Source: Anaerolineae bacterium
GTDB lineage: Bacteria; Chloroflexota; Anaerolineae; Promineifilales; Promineifilaceae
Length of the DNA: 59,277 bases
Direction: 5' to 3'
Assembly (NCBI GenBank): GCA_019637635.1
Contig: JAHBVI010000035.1
Span: 1-59,277, forward strand
The notes beneath the pieces were generated by a model. It was not told the DNA's origin. It was given only the letters and a program-made list of their open reading frames with translations, and searched no databases. Position numbers and translations under genes: made by a program. Shown here one piece after another: positions 29,765-39,500 of this stretch (position 1 is its first letter; each line of letters starts with the position of its first letter).

Positions 29765-30793
29765 ATGACAACAACCACCACCCACCCCACCATCGCCGAC
29801 GTGGCCCGGCAGGCCGGTGTCTCTACTGCCACCGTCAGCCGGGTCATCAACAAGAGCGGCAACGTCACGGCCGATACCATCGCCCGTGTGCAAGCGGCCA
29901 TTGCTGCGCTAGATTACGCACCCCACAGCGGCGCCCGCATCCTGGCCAGCCGCCGCGCCCGCACCATCGGCCTGATCACCCCCACCATCAGCGACCTCTT
30001 TTTCACCGACCTGCTGCGCGGCATTGAGCAGACGGTCTATGAACATGATTACACGCTGCTGGTACACGCCACACACGGACGGCCGTATGACAACATCATC
30101 CCCACCCTTCCCCTGAACCACCACAACACCGACGGCCTCATCATCTTCACCAACAGCGTGGACGATGCCCGGCTGCAAAAGCTCCATGAGCGCCATTTCC
30201 CCCTGGTGCTGCTGCACCGCTCCCCACCCGCCGGGACGGACATCCCCTGTGTGACTTTTGAAAACAAGGATGGCGCTTATCGCATGACCGCACACCTCAT
30301 CGCCTGTGGCTACCGGCGCATCGCTTTTCTGGCCGGGCCGGCCGAGAATGAGGATGCGCAGTGGCGGGAACAGGGCTACCGAGAGGCGCTGGTGGCGCAT
30401 GTGCTGGCGGTGGACCCGGCCTTGATCGTGCCGGGGGATTTTAACGCGGGGGTGGCGGAGACGGCCGTGATCCACCTCCTGCAATCCCAACCCGACATCC
30501 AGGCCATCTTCGCCGCCGACGACGAATCGGCGCGGGGGGCGCTGGCGGCCATCCGGCAAAGCGGGCGGCGCGTGCCCCAGGACATCGCCCTGGCCGGTTT
30601 TGATGATTCGCTGCTCTCACAATATCTCCACCCGCCGCTGACCACCGTGCGCGCCCCCATCGAAGCCGCCGGCCGCGCCGCCGCCGCCCAACTTATCCAG
30701 CTTATTCACACCGGCCACGCCGACCCCCTCACCTTACTGCCCACCGAATTGGTGATTCGGGAGTCGTGTGGCTGGCGGGAACGTAATCCGTGA
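29765..30793 (+). CDS. LacI-family transcriptional regulator
   Basis: A 342-aa regulator. The helix-turn-helix is at residues about 8-30 (TIADVARQAGVSTATVSRV), followed by the hinge helix and a periplasmic-binding-protein-like sugar domain. The C-terminal DESARGALAAIRQSGRRVPQDIALAGFDD is typical of the family. The ATG at 29765 is preferred to the GTG at 29753 since it begins just before the helix-turn-helix. It heads a same-strand run with GH4, a ChbG-like deacetylase, a GlcNAc kinase and a lipoprotein, with 18 bases before GH4. The palindrome at 29735-29750 is the likely operator. The effector is probably an amino sugar or beta-glucoside (inference). Confidence 0.93.
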   Translation: MTTTTTHPTIADVARQAGVSTATVSRVINKSGNVTADTIARVQAAIAALDYAPHSGARILASRRARTIGLITPTISDLFFTDLLRGIEQTVYEHDYTLLVHATHGRPYDNIIPTLPLNHHNTDGLIIFTNSVDDARLQKLHERHFPLVLLHRSPPAGTDIPCVTFENKDGAYRMTAHLIACGYRRIAFLAGPAENEDAQWREQGYREALVAHVLAVDPALIVPGDFNAGVAETAVIHLLQSQPDIQAIFAADDESARGALAAIRQSGRRVPQDIALAGFDDSLLSQYLHPPLTTVRAPIEAAGRAAAAQLIQLIHTGHADPLTLLPTELVIRESCGWRERNP

Positions 30794-30811
30794 ACCAATG
30801 GAGACTCAACC

Positions 30812-32113
30812 ATGAAAGTAACCGTCATCGGGGGCGGCAGCAGCTATACCCCGGAACTCATTAACGGCTTTTTGGAACGATTAGATAGTTTTCCGCTCAC
30901 CGAACTGTGGCTGATGGACATTTTGCCGGAACGGTTGGAGATTGTGGGGAAATTTGCGCAGCGCATGGTGGCCGCCCAGGGCGCACCCTTTGCCGTGCAT
31001 CTTACCACCGACCAGCGCGAAGCAGTAAAAGGCGCAGACTATGTCACCACCCAACTGCGCGTGGGCTGGATGGCCGCCCGCCGTGAGGATGAATATCTGG
31101 GGCAGCGGCATGGCCTGATTGGTCAGGAGACAACGGGTGTGGGCGGCATGGCCAAAGCCCTGCGCACCATCCCGGTCATCCTGAACATTGCCCAGGATAT
31201 GCGCGAACTGGCCGCACCGGGCGCACTGCTGGTGAACTTCACCAACCCCGCCGGGCTGGTGACGGAAGCGTTGGCCCGTTATGCGCCAGACATCACGGCC
31301 GTTGGCGTCTGCAATGTACCCATCAACACTCAACTAACCATGCTCAAAAGCATCAACGAAAGTGAGCAGTTGCCCCAGCCCATCACCCCAGACCGCACCC
31401 GGCTGAACACGTTGGGGCTGAACCACCTGACCTGGCATCGCGGCTTCACCATTGACGGCGAAGACGTCTGGCCGCGTATCATCGAAATGACGTTGAAGCA
31501 GTTGCGCACCGACGAACACCCGGCCTGGTCGCCAGAACTGGTGGAATCGCTGCAAATGATCCCCAACTATTACCTGCAATACTTCTACTACACCGGCAAG
31601 AAGCTGGCGGAGCAGGAAAAATGGCCGCCGTCGCGCGCCGAGGCGGTGATAGCCATTGAGGAAAAGTTGTTTGCCCAATATGCCGAACCAGACCGGGCCA
31701 CACCGCCGGAGGGTCTGATGGAGCGAGGCGGGGCGTATTACTCCACCGTGGCCACGCAGCTTCTCGCTGCCCATTACAACGATTTGCAGGAGACGCACGT
31801 GGTCAATGTGCCCCATCGCGGCGCGGTACCCGGCTGGCCGGCCGATTGGGTGCTGGAAATGCCCTGTATCGTTGGCCGAAATGGGATTTCACCCCTCCCC
31901 GCCGAACCACTGCCGCCGGTCTGTTTTGGCCTGCTCAGTGCGGTGAAACAGTATGAACTGCTGACGGTGGAAGCGGCCGTACACGGCGACCGGAACGCGG
32001 CCTACCAGGCATTGCTGGCCCACCCCCTCGGCCCCGCCGCCGATCAGGTACCGGCGGTACTGGATGATTTATTGCTTACACACAAGGCCTATTTGCCCCA
32101 ATTTTGGCGCTAA
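30812..32113 (+). CDS. GH4 6-phospho-beta-glucosidase-like enzyme
   Basis: A 433-aa GH4 enzyme. The family uses NAD+ and a divalent metal in an oxidation-elimination mechanism. The NAD motif [13 protein letters not shown] is at residues about 5-17; [21 protein letters not shown] (metal Cys) and [12 protein letters not shown] (metal His) follow. The closest known role is 6-phospho-beta-glucosidase, as in CelF/ChbF of the E. coli chb operon. No PTS gene is present to make a phosphorylated disaccharide, so the true substrate is open. A GGAG site precedes the ATG. It forms a unit with the ChbG-like gene and the GlcNAc kinase. Confidence 0.88.
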   Translation: MKVTVIGGGSSYTPELINGFLERLDSFPLTELWLMDILPERLEIVGKFAQRMVAAQGAPFAVHLTTDQREAVKGADYVTTQLRVGWMAARREDEYLGQRHGLIGQETTGVGGMAKALRTIPVILNIAQDMRELAAPGALLVNFTNPAGLVTEALARYAPDITAVGVCNVPINTQLTMLKSINESEQLPQPITPDRTRLNTLGLNHLTWHRGFTIDGEDVWPRIIEMTLKQLRTDEHPAWSPELVESLQMIPNYYLQYFYYTGKKLAEQEKWPPSRAEAVIAIEEKLFAQYAEPDRATPPEGLMERGGAYYSTVATQLLAAHYNDLQETHVVNVPHRGAVPGWPADWVLEMPCIVGRNGISPLPAEPLPPVCFGLLSAVKQYELLTVEAAVHGDRNAAYQALLAHPLGPAADQVPAVLDDLLLTHKAYLPQFWR

Positions 32114-32184
32114 GGTTTGTAGTAACCGCTTTAACGGGTTCTTTTGGTAATAAACCCGGCGGTTGAAACCGCGGCTACAGTGAG

Positions 32185-32260
32185 CAAAGCTGACCTTCGT
32201 CGGCTGGCTACCAGACCGCGAAGGCGGTCTTTGCCTTGTGTAGCCGCGAATTTATTCGCC
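32185..32260. repeat. Composite dispersed repeat, copy 1
   Basis: A CAAAG...CCTTCG..CGGCTGGC..CCAG block with a TTTGC..TTGTGTAGCCGCGA tail ending in ATTCGCC. A related version of the same order is at 36194-36293. It lies in the 232-bp spacer before the ChbG-like gene. Confidence 0.65.
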
Positions 32261-32345
32261 AGATGCAGATTACTTACCGGCTTACCGGCCTATTTGGTTA
32301 ACTTTCATAAGCCGTCACGGCGAACCCATCAGAATCAGAGGAAAG

Positions 32346-33254
32346 ATGAACCCTAATCCCTATCTAAAAAAACTTGGTTTTAGCGACGATGATCGGGCGG
32401 TGATTTTGCACGCGGATGACATTGGCATGTGCCAGGCCGGGCTGGCGGCGTATGCGGAGATCGTGCAATTTGGCGTCGTCTCATCGGCGGCGGTAATGGT
32501 ACCGTGCCCCTGGTTTCCGGCTACGGCCGTACGCTACCGCACCCTCCAGGCCACCCACCCCAACCTGGACCTGGGCGTCCACGTGACGTTGACCAGCGAG
32601 TGGGAAGGGTATCGCTGGGGCCCCATTTCCACCCGCGACGAAACCTCCGGTTTGCTCGACGCCGAAGGCTACTTTCCCCGGCAGACGGCGCCGGTGCAGG
32701 CGCACGGCCGTGCCGCCGCCGTCCTGGCCGAAATGGAAGCCCAACTGCAACGCGCCCTGGCTGCCGGGATTGACGTCACCCATCTGGATTCACACATGGG
32801 CAGCATCTTCCACCCCCAATTCATGCCGCTGTACATTGAGTTGGCGCAGCGTCATCACATCCCGGCGCTGGCAGTCCGCTGGCAGGCCAGTGATTTGCAG
32901 GCGTGGGGGATGGATGAGGTCACGGCCGTCGCCTTCGCCAACTGGTCACAAAACCTGGAAGCGGGCGGTTTTCCCTTGATGGACAGCATCTTTATGATGC
33001 CGCTGGATTCACACGAACACCGGCTGGACGTAGCCCGGCAATGGCTCACCAACCTGCCACCCGGCCTCCACTACTTCCTCATCCATCCGGCGCAGGATAC
33101 ACCCGAACTGCGGGCCATGGCGCCCGACTGGCAGGCGCGGGTAGCCGATTACCACCTGTTTATCAACGAAGCCTGGCGGCAGACAGTAGTGCAATCCGGC
33201 GTGCGGGTGATTGGCTGGCGGGAGATACGAGAGATTATGAGATTGGGAAATTAA
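32346..33254 (+). CDS. ChbG/YdjC-like carbohydrate deacetylase
   Basis: A 302-aa cytoplasmic deacetylase of the YdjC fold. Metal and catalytic motifs are ILHADDIGM (Asp and His ligands, about 21-28), LGVHVTLTSEW and VTHLDSHMG. In E. coli, ChbG removes one acetyl group from chitobiose-6-phosphate so that GH4 ChbF can act; the pairing here with a GH4 gene supports a similar step. AGAGGAAAG precedes the ATG. The last residues (REIMRLGN) come from a GAGATT-type repeat tract, so the natural C-terminus is uncertain. Confidence 0.87.
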   Translation: MNPNPYLKKLGFSDDDRAVILHADDIGMCQAGLAAYAEIVQFGVVSSAAVMVPCPWFPATAVRYRTLQATHPNLDLGVHVTLTSEWEGYRWGPISTRDETSGLLDAEGYFPRQTAPVQAHGRAAAVLAEMEAQLQRALAAGIDVTHLDSHMGSIFHPQFMPLYIELAQRHHIPALAVRWQASDLQAWGMDEVTAVAFANWSQNLEAGGFPLMDSIFMMPLDSHEHRLDVARQWLTNLPPGLHYFLIHPAQDTPELRAMAPDWQARVADYHLFINEAWRQTVVQSGVRVIGWREIREIMRLGN

Positions 33255-33283
33255 TCTCAGCAGATCCAATTTCTGAGAAAAAT

Positions 33284-33363
33284 GTCATTCCGAGGTCCTC
33301 CGAGGAATACCTACGGCACAATCCTGAGGGATTCCTCACTCCGAAGACTCCGTTCGGAATGAC
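33284..33363. repeat. GTCATTCCGA/TCGGAATGAC dispersed element, copy 1
   Basis: Inverted arms at 33284-33293 and 33354-33363 enclose further short inverted pieces (TCCGAGGAAT, GGATTCCTC, ACTCCG). A shorter relative is at 36068-36100. Confidence 0.65.
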
Positions 33364-33415
33364 AGGTTACAGGGGATTTTGTATCTACTCAATCTCCCCA
33401 TCTCCTTTTCACACT

Positions 33416-34384
33416 ATGACACAATACTTTTTAGGCATAGACACCGGGGCCACCAAGAGCCATGCGTTGATTGCAGATGGGCACGGCCGTGTCCGCGGTT
33501 TTGGCGAGAGTGGCCCCGGCAACTGGGAAGTGGTCGGTTGGGACGGGATGCGGGCGGTGCTGGATGAGATCATCGGCCAGGCCACGTCCCAGGCCGGCAT
33601 CAGCCGCGCTCAAATTTCCGGTGCGGGGCTGGGGCTGGCGGGCTATGATTGGCCGGAAGACCGCCCACGCCATGAAGCGATTATTGGGCAGCTATTACCG
33701 GGTGTGCCCTTTGCCCTGGTGAATGACGCTTTTCTGGGGCTGCCTGCGGGGACGGATGCCGGTTGGGGGGTGGTGGTGGGCGCAGGCACCAGTTGTAACG
33801 CCACCGGGCGCAATCCCCAGGGGCAGATGGGCCGCATGACCGGATCCAGCCGCTTTGGAGAATATGCCGGAGCGGGCGAATTGGTGCTGTTTGCCCTGCA
33901 AGCGGTTTCCCGCGCCTGGAGCCGGCGGGGGCCGGAAACGGCGCTAGGGGATGCGTTTTGCACGGCCGTTGGCGCCGCCGATGTGCCCGATTTATTAGCC
34001 GGGCTGATGCGCGACCGTTACCACATCCACGCCGAAAAAGCGCCGGTTGTATTTGCCACCGCCGCCCAGGGTGATGCGGTGGCGCTGGAACTGGTGCGTT
34101 GGGCCGGGCATAGTCTGGGCGACCTGGCCTGCGGCATCATCCGCCAGGTGGAAATTGCCGACCTGGAGTTTGACGTGGTGCTGGCGGGTAGTTTTTACAA
34201 GGGCAGCCCGCTAATCCAGGAAACGATGGCCGAGACGATCCACGCCCTGGCCCCGCAGGCGCGGCTGGTACATCTTACGGCGCCGCCGGTCATTGGCGCG
34301 GTGTTGTTGGGCATGGAGCAGGTGGGGGCGGCAACGGCCGTTGCCCGGCGTGTGTTGATTGAGCAATTGAAACGTGAAACGTGA
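33416..34384 (+). CDS. BadF/BcrA-type N-acetylglucosamine kinase
   Basis: A 322-aa ASKHA-fold kinase. The phosphate-1 loop is GIDTGATKSHALIAD (about 7-21) and phosphate-2 is VVVGAGTSCNATG; a GSSRFGEYAGAGEL loop and VLAGSFYKG complete the fold. The family includes GlcNAc kinases. ATG 33416 is used since the longer frame runs through a repeat element and overlaps the previous gene. In this cluster it could phosphorylate GlcNAc or the disaccharide, supplying a 6-phosphate substrate that PTS import would give elsewhere. That step is inference from context. Confidence 0.85.
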   Translation: MTQYFLGIDTGATKSHALIADGHGRVRGFGESGPGNWEVVGWDGMRAVLDEIIGQATSQAGISRAQISGAGLGLAGYDWPEDRPRHEAIIGQLLPGVPFALVNDAFLGLPAGTDAGWGVVVGAGTSCNATGRNPQGQMGRMTGSSRFGEYAGAGELVLFALQAVSRAWSRRGPETALGDAFCTAVGAADVPDLLAGLMRDRYHIHAEKAPVVFATAAQGDAVALELVRWAGHSLGDLACGIIRQVEIADLEFDVVLAGSFYKGSPLIQETMAETIHALAPQARLVHLTAPPVIGAVLLGMEQVGAATAVARRVLIEQLKRET

Positions 34385-34432
34385 AACGTAATCCGAAGTC
34401 CGATAACCGATCGCCGATTACCGATATCCCGA
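34378..34432. repeat. Heptanucleotide repeat tract, family B
   Basis: ACGTGAA, TAATCCG and inverted CGATTACC units lie between the kinase stop and the lipoprotein ATG. The first units overlap the last codons of the kinase. Confidence 0.75.
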
Positions 34433-34437
34433 CGACT

Positions 34438-35349
34438 ATGAACAAAATCCTACTCCTCCTGATCCTCATCGTGGGCACGGCCGTGAGTTGCCAGCAACCG
34501 GCAGCTACGCCCACACCACCGTCTACGGCCGAACCGATGGCCACGTCTCTGCCGCCGACGCCAACGCCGCCGCCGTTGGGGGCGGGGATGCGTTACTCCC
34601 GCTATGGCCCCTGGTATGACCCTGGCCCGGATTATTGGGCCGGGGCAGCGCAGCAGATGGCCGGTTATTTTCCCGGCGCGGTACCGCAGGCGGTGTGGAT
34701 TGTGGGCACGGTGGGCGGCCAGGGCACGGCGCTCAACTTCCCCGGTCAGACGGATGAACGGTATATTTACTTTACCTCGGAGGATAAAAATGAGGCGGTG
34801 CTGACGCTGTTTGATGAGATGGGTGGGCAGGTGTGGCTGCAAGTGGAGCCGGGTTATGCCGATGTGGAGACATTGATCCACATTTTGTTGGAGCGATACG
34901 GCCGTCATCCCAGCGTGGTGGGCGTGGGCATAGATGTGGAATGGTACGGTTCGGTGGCTACGGCCGAGGGCACGCCGGTCACGGATGAGGTGGCGCAGCA
35001 GTGGGTGGCGGCAGCCCGTTCACATGGGGAACAGTATCACATCTTTCTCAAACATTGGCTGCCGGAGTATATGCCACCTACTTACCGGGACGGCCTCTTT
35101 TTTATTGATGACAGCCAGGGATTTACTTCACTGGAGGAGATGGTGGCCGAATTCACTACCTGGGGGGAGATATTTGCGCCGTCACCGGTAGGGTTCCAAT
35201 ATGGCTACCAATCTGACCGGAAGTGGTGGCAGGAATTTGAGAATCCACCGCAGGCGATAGGGGAGCAGTTGGTCACGGCCGTGCCCAATCTGGCCGGTCT
35301 CTATTGGGTAGATTTCACCGTGCTGGATATGTTTCCCCCCGAACGATAA
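34438..35349 (+). CDS. Uncharacterised lipoprotein of the amino-sugar cluster
   Basis: A 303-aa lipoprotein with lipobox AVSC (Cys18) and a short Pro/Thr linker (about 20-45). The rest looks like a barrel-type fold: VWIVGTVGGQGTALNFP, VWLQVEPGYADVETL, VVGVGIDVEWYG and FIDDSQGFTSLEEM are compatible with a glycosidase-like TIM barrel, but no family is recognised. GVDVEWYG-like acidic blocks could hold catalytic residues. It is last in the LacI-headed run, so surface sugar binding or hydrolysis is possible. ATG 34438 is fixed by the signal peptide. Confidence 0.7.
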   Translation: MNKILLLLILIVGTAVSCQQPAATPTPPSTAEPMATSLPPTPTPPPLGAGMRYSRYGPWYDPGPDYWAGAAQQMAGYFPGAVPQAVWIVGTVGGQGTALNFPGQTDERYIYFTSEDKNEAVLTLFDEMGGQVWLQVEPGYADVETLIHILLERYGRHPSVVGVGIDVEWYGSVATAEGTPVTDEVAQQWVAAARSHGEQYHIFLKHWLPEYMPPTYRDGLFFIDDSQGFTSLEEMVAEFTTWGEIFAPSPVGFQYGYQSDRKWWQEFENPPQAIGEQLVTAVPNLAGLYWVDFTVLDMFPPER

Positions 35350-35358
35350 ACCCGGAAT

Positions 35359-35667
35359 TTATTCCAAGACCTTGTCAACACTACCGGCTACAGAACGGCG
35401 CAATTCCTCATCAATGCGCTCTTGCAAAAACATCTTAATGAGCGATTGGTAGGGCACGTCACGTTTATTGGCAATAAGGCGCAGTTCGTCAAGCATGAAC
35501 TCGGGCAGACGCAACGAAATTGTCCGGGTAGACGGTTTCAGCTTTGGGAATACCGTTTCTTCGGCATCTTCCCAATTGATAAACTCCGTCGAATCGTGGG
35601 TGGCCCAAAAAGCCCGCTCATCGTCTTCACTCTCAAAAGGCGGTATGGCGTTTAATTTTTTCGGCAT
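35359..35667 (-). CDS. brnA: BrnA-like antitoxin (CopG-type)
   Basis: A 102-aa antitoxin. The N-terminal FESEDDERAFWATHDSTEF motif and the ribbon-helix-helix core RTISLRLPEFMLDELRLIANKRDVPYQSLIKMFLQERI match the CopG-family antitoxins of BrnT modules. It begins inside the toxin gene (35-bp overlap), so the two are translationally coupled. Such antitoxins bind the toxin and repress their own promoter. The gene runs towards the amino-sugar lipoprotein gene and ends ten bases from it. Confidence 0.88.
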   Translation of the reverse strand: MPKKLNAIPPFESEDDERAFWATHDSTEFINWEDAEETVFPKLKPSTRTISLRLPEFMLDELRLIANKRDVPYQSLIKMFLQERIDEELRRSVAGSVDKVLE

Positions 35668-35950
35668 AAATCCTCGTTTCTCGCCGGTTCATATCACGCG
35701 CCGAGATTACTCGTACTAAATCTCCCCTCACTGTGAAAGCGACAAAAAGCCAACGATCCCTGTCTGTCCTCCCCAAACCATAATATCGTTCCTCACTCTG
35801 AGCATGTGCTGAATCGGATCTGACAATGAAAGGGCGGTTGAAAAACAGTTCTTCACACTCTCTATTTGTAACCTGATGTGAGTACCAATTTTTGTCTGAG
35901 TTTCCGTCATCCCACTGAAACCCTTTACAATTTGAAACAATACCCTTCAT
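35633..35950 (-). CDS. brnT: BrnT-family ribonuclease toxin
   Basis: A 105-aa RelE-like ribonuclease toxin. QWDDGNSDKNWYSHQVT is the N-terminal signature (compare FEWDxxKxxxNxxKH), followed by EERYYGLGRTDRDRWLFVAFTVRGDLVRVISARDMNRRE and a YAEK end. It is first in the toxin-antitoxin pair, as usual for brnTA. The family cleaves RNA and slows growth under stress. The gene is flanked upstream by a 570-bp repeat-rich spacer. Confidence 0.88.
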   Translation of the reverse strand: MKGIVSNCKGFQWDDGNSDKNWYSHQVTNRECEELFFNRPFIVRSDSAHAQSEERYYGLGRTDRDRWLFVAFTVRGDLVRVISARDMNRRETRIYAEKIKRHTAF

Positions 35951-36067
35951 TTTATTAGCCAGATTTGAACAACAGTTATCTCATTTAGAATGGCAGCATA
36001 TTACAACAATATATATATTTTACAAAACGGGATAAAGAGGAACCTGCCATACTGTTCAAGGTGAAAG

Positions 36068-36100
36068 ATTCCTCGCTTCGCAGACTTCGCTCGGAATGAC
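36068..36100. repeat. GATTCC...CGGAATGAC dispersed element, copy 2
   Basis: GATTCCTCGCTTCG is followed by CAGACTTCGCTCGGAATGAC; this is a short relative of the element at 33284-33363. Confidence 0.6.
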
Positions 36101-36193
36101 AGTGGCAGGCAAAAAGTTAAGAATACTTTTTTAACGCTGCCAGCAATTCTCAATGTGGCTGGCGGCGGCAGATAAATCTGCACCAACAAGAGG

Positions 36194-36293
36194 CAAAGTC
36201 GGCCTTCGCCGACTGGCGCCCAGCCCACGAAGTGCCTGCCCTGAACCTGGTGAAGGGTGGGCTTTGCTTTCTGTAGGCGCGATTTTAATCGCC
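36194..36293. repeat. Composite dispersed repeat, copy 2
   Basis: The order of blocks matches 32185-32260: CAAAG, CCTTCGCCGACTGGCGCCCAG, CCACGAAG, CTTTGCTTTCTGTAGGCGCGA and ATCGCC, with about 25 extra bases in the middle. Confidence 0.6.
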
Positions 36294-36520
36294 GGCTCTC
36301 GGAAATTAAGAATTGCTGCAACGCTGTATTGAGGCTTGCTTGTATCCGTCCGGGCTGATAACATTGGCGCATCGTACTGGTTGCCACATTGTAGTTAATC
36401 AATCAAAAAAGTATCTTTTACGGCCGCGAACCACTGTTAAGTGGTTCGTATCGGGTTCATCGTAACGGCTTTAGCCGGAACTCGCTGAAGCGGTTACGAC
36501 GAACGCAGTGGGAGGGCAAG

Positions 36521-39500
36521 ATGGTGCACATCTGGCGCGTTTATCGGCGGCTAGTTGCTTTTATTTGGGCGTTGGGCCTGGGGTTGGGGATGGTGACGCT
36601 GGTGTTAAATTTGGGAGAAACGGCCGTACTGATCCCCCCTCTCCACGCCCAATTTACATCTCCCCCCATTTCCCGCTTACCCAATGGAGTCACCATCCTC
36701 ATCAATGAACTCGACGCTGACCAGGTGGGTACCGATGCCGGTGAATTTATTGAATTGTATGATGGCGGTGTGGGCAATACTCCACTGGATGGCCTGGTGC
36801 TGGTGGCCTTCAATGGCAGCAACGATCTCAGCTACAACCTGTCCCCTTTTACCTCTGGCATTGACCTGGATGGGTACAGTACCGATGCCAACGGGTACTT
36901 TGTCATTGGCAACACGGCCGTACCCGGCGTAGACATCATCTTCAACGGCAACACCCTGCAAAACGGCCCGGACGCCATCGCCCTTTATCTAGCAGACGGC
37001 AGCAACTTCCCCAGCGGCACGGCCGTAACCACCACCAACCTGATTGACGCCCTCGTTTATGACACCGACGACCCCGATGATCCGGGGCTGCTCATACTGC
37101 TCAACCCCGGTCAGCCACAGGTGAACGAAAATGGCGGCGGCAACGGCACGGCCCACGCCAACCAACGCTGCCCCAATGGTGCGGGTGGCCCGCGCAACAC
37201 CATCACCTACGTCCAGCTTCCCCCCACACCGGGCATGGTCAATGGTTGCCCGCCCGATCTTACCGTCAGCAAAAGTGGCCCGCCGCTGGCTTTTCCGGGC
37301 AATACCATGACCTACACCATCCACTATGGCAACAGTGGGTCAACGACGGCAACGGCCGTACTGATTACCGACACTTTACCCACCGGCCTGACCTACATCA
37401 GCGATACCAGCGGCCTGCCCTGCCCCACCTGCGCCACAGGGTCGCTCGTCTGGTTGGCCGGCACTGTGAGCGCGGGCAGCAGTTATAGCTTTACCCTGGT
37501 CACGGCCGTAGCCCCTACCATTACCGTGACCAGTATCCTCACAAACAGCGTTACCGTGGCCTCGCCTGACGGTGATGGCAACCCGGTTGACAACACGGCC
37601 GTACACGCCACCACCATCTACCCCCTCGTCCCCATTGCCACAGCCCGCGCCGGAAATAATGGCGACCTGTTTGCCATTGAAGGGCGCGTTATTTACGAAC
37701 CGGGCACATACAATGTCAATGGCTGGGGGGTGCAAGATGACAGCGGCGGCATTGGCGTCTTTTACGCGCCGTCGCCCGTGCTGCAATTAGGGGACATGGT
37801 GCGGCTGGTGGCTACACGCGGCAGTTTTCAAAACGAAGAGCAGCTCAACGCGCCCGTTCACTATTTTGCCCATCTGGGGCCGGGACCGGAAGTGCCGCCG
37901 CTGCCCGTCAGCACCGGGCAAATTGCCGATGGCAGCAGCGAAGGCTGGCTGGCGGTAATCAGCGGCACCGTGTCTGGCCTGTACTGCCCTACGCAGTTTT
38001 ATCTGGATGATGGCACAGGGACGGCGTATGTTTATGTGGATGTGGACACGGGCATTGATGTGTGTGGCGGTGGGCTGCGCAATGGCATGACGGCCGTTGT
38101 CGCCGGTTTCAGCACCCAATACCAGGACGATTACGAGATCAAACCACGCCGCCCGGCCGATGTGCAATTTGTGGCAAATGCGCCCAGCCTGAGCAAAGCC
38201 GCGCCGGTATTGGTGGGGCCAGGTCAGTTATTCACCTATACGCTGACCATTTTTAATAACCTGGGTTACACCCTGACCAATGTGGTCATCACCGATGCTG
38301 TGCCCGCGCTGGCCGATTTTGCCTACGCGCTCGACGGTGGCAGTTATACAAGTGGGGTGGTCTCCTGGACACGGCCGTCCCTGCCCCACCAGAGCAGCGC
38401 CACCGTTCGTTTTGCCGTAAATGCGCCGCTGGATACGGCCGTCATTGAAAACCACCACTACGCCATCACCGCCGCCAATTTTGTGACGCCCACCCTTGGT
38501 CCTCCCGCCTATACCCTGGTCATCAGCGGGCCGGTGGCCATTCACCACATTCAGGGGGCGTGGCACAGTTCGCTGCTGGCGGGTGAGGTGGTGACGGGGG
38601 TGCAGGGGGTAGTCACGGCCGTGTCCGGCAATGGCTTCTTCTTGCAAGAGCCGCAGCCAGACGACGACGAGGCCACCTCCGAAGGCATTTTTGTTTATAC
38701 GGCCAATACGCCATCCGTCAGCGTCGGTGATCTCATCTCCGTCACCGGCCTGGTAGACGAGTTCACCAGCGATGGCCTCGGCTCCGGCAATCTGTCCAAC
38801 ACCCAACTGCGGAATGTGAACATTGAGGTACTAGCGGCCGGCCACCCATTGCCCGCGCCGGTCATTGTGGGGGTAAACGGCCGTATTCCTCCGTCGCAGA
38901 TCATTGACAACGATAGCAACGGCGATGTGAACCAGACGCCCCTGTTTGACCCGGCCGAAGATGGCCTTGATTTCTACGAAAGCCTGGAAGGAATGCTGGT
39001 GCAGGTAAACGGCACGGTGGTGGTGGGGACTACCTTCTTTAACGAGGTTATTGTGGTCGGCGATGGCGGCGCACATGGCGGATTGTTCAGCCCACGCGGG
39101 GCGCTGGTCGTCCGCGCCAACGATTTTAACCCGGAGCGCATTTTCATTGACGATACCCTGATGCCTTCGTCGGCCAATTACCAGATAGGTGATGCCTTTA
39201 CCGCGCCCATTACCGGCGTATTGGATTACAGCTTTGGCAACTTCAAACTGCTCAATGTGAACCCGCTGCCGCCGGTCACACCCGGTGGCCTGACTGCGGA
39301 AATCACCACACTGAACAGCGATGCCGACCGGCTGACCATCGCCACCTTTAATGTGGAAAACCTCAGCGCCGAGAGCGACCCGGCCCGTGTGGAGGCGCTG
39401 GCAGCCATCATCGTGGACAATCTGGGCGCGCCGGACATCCTGGCGCTGGTGGAGATTCAGGACAACAACGGCCCGGCGGACAATGGCGTGGTAGACGCCA

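Larger units (their letters stand above)
35951..36520. other. Repeat-rich spacer of 570 bp, no gene seen
   Basis: It holds a GATTCCTCGCTTCG...CGGAATGAC element (36068-36100), the second composite repeat (36194-36293) and a hairpin-rich segment at about 36425-36505 with inverted GTTCATCGTAAC/GTTACGACGAAC pieces. Frames on either strand are short and lack recognisable motifs. Confidence 0.6.

Noticed and set aside
36001..36402. A 133-aa minus-strand frame in the 570-bp spacer
   Set aside because: It reads through repeat elements and has no domain, ribosome binding site or conserved motif.
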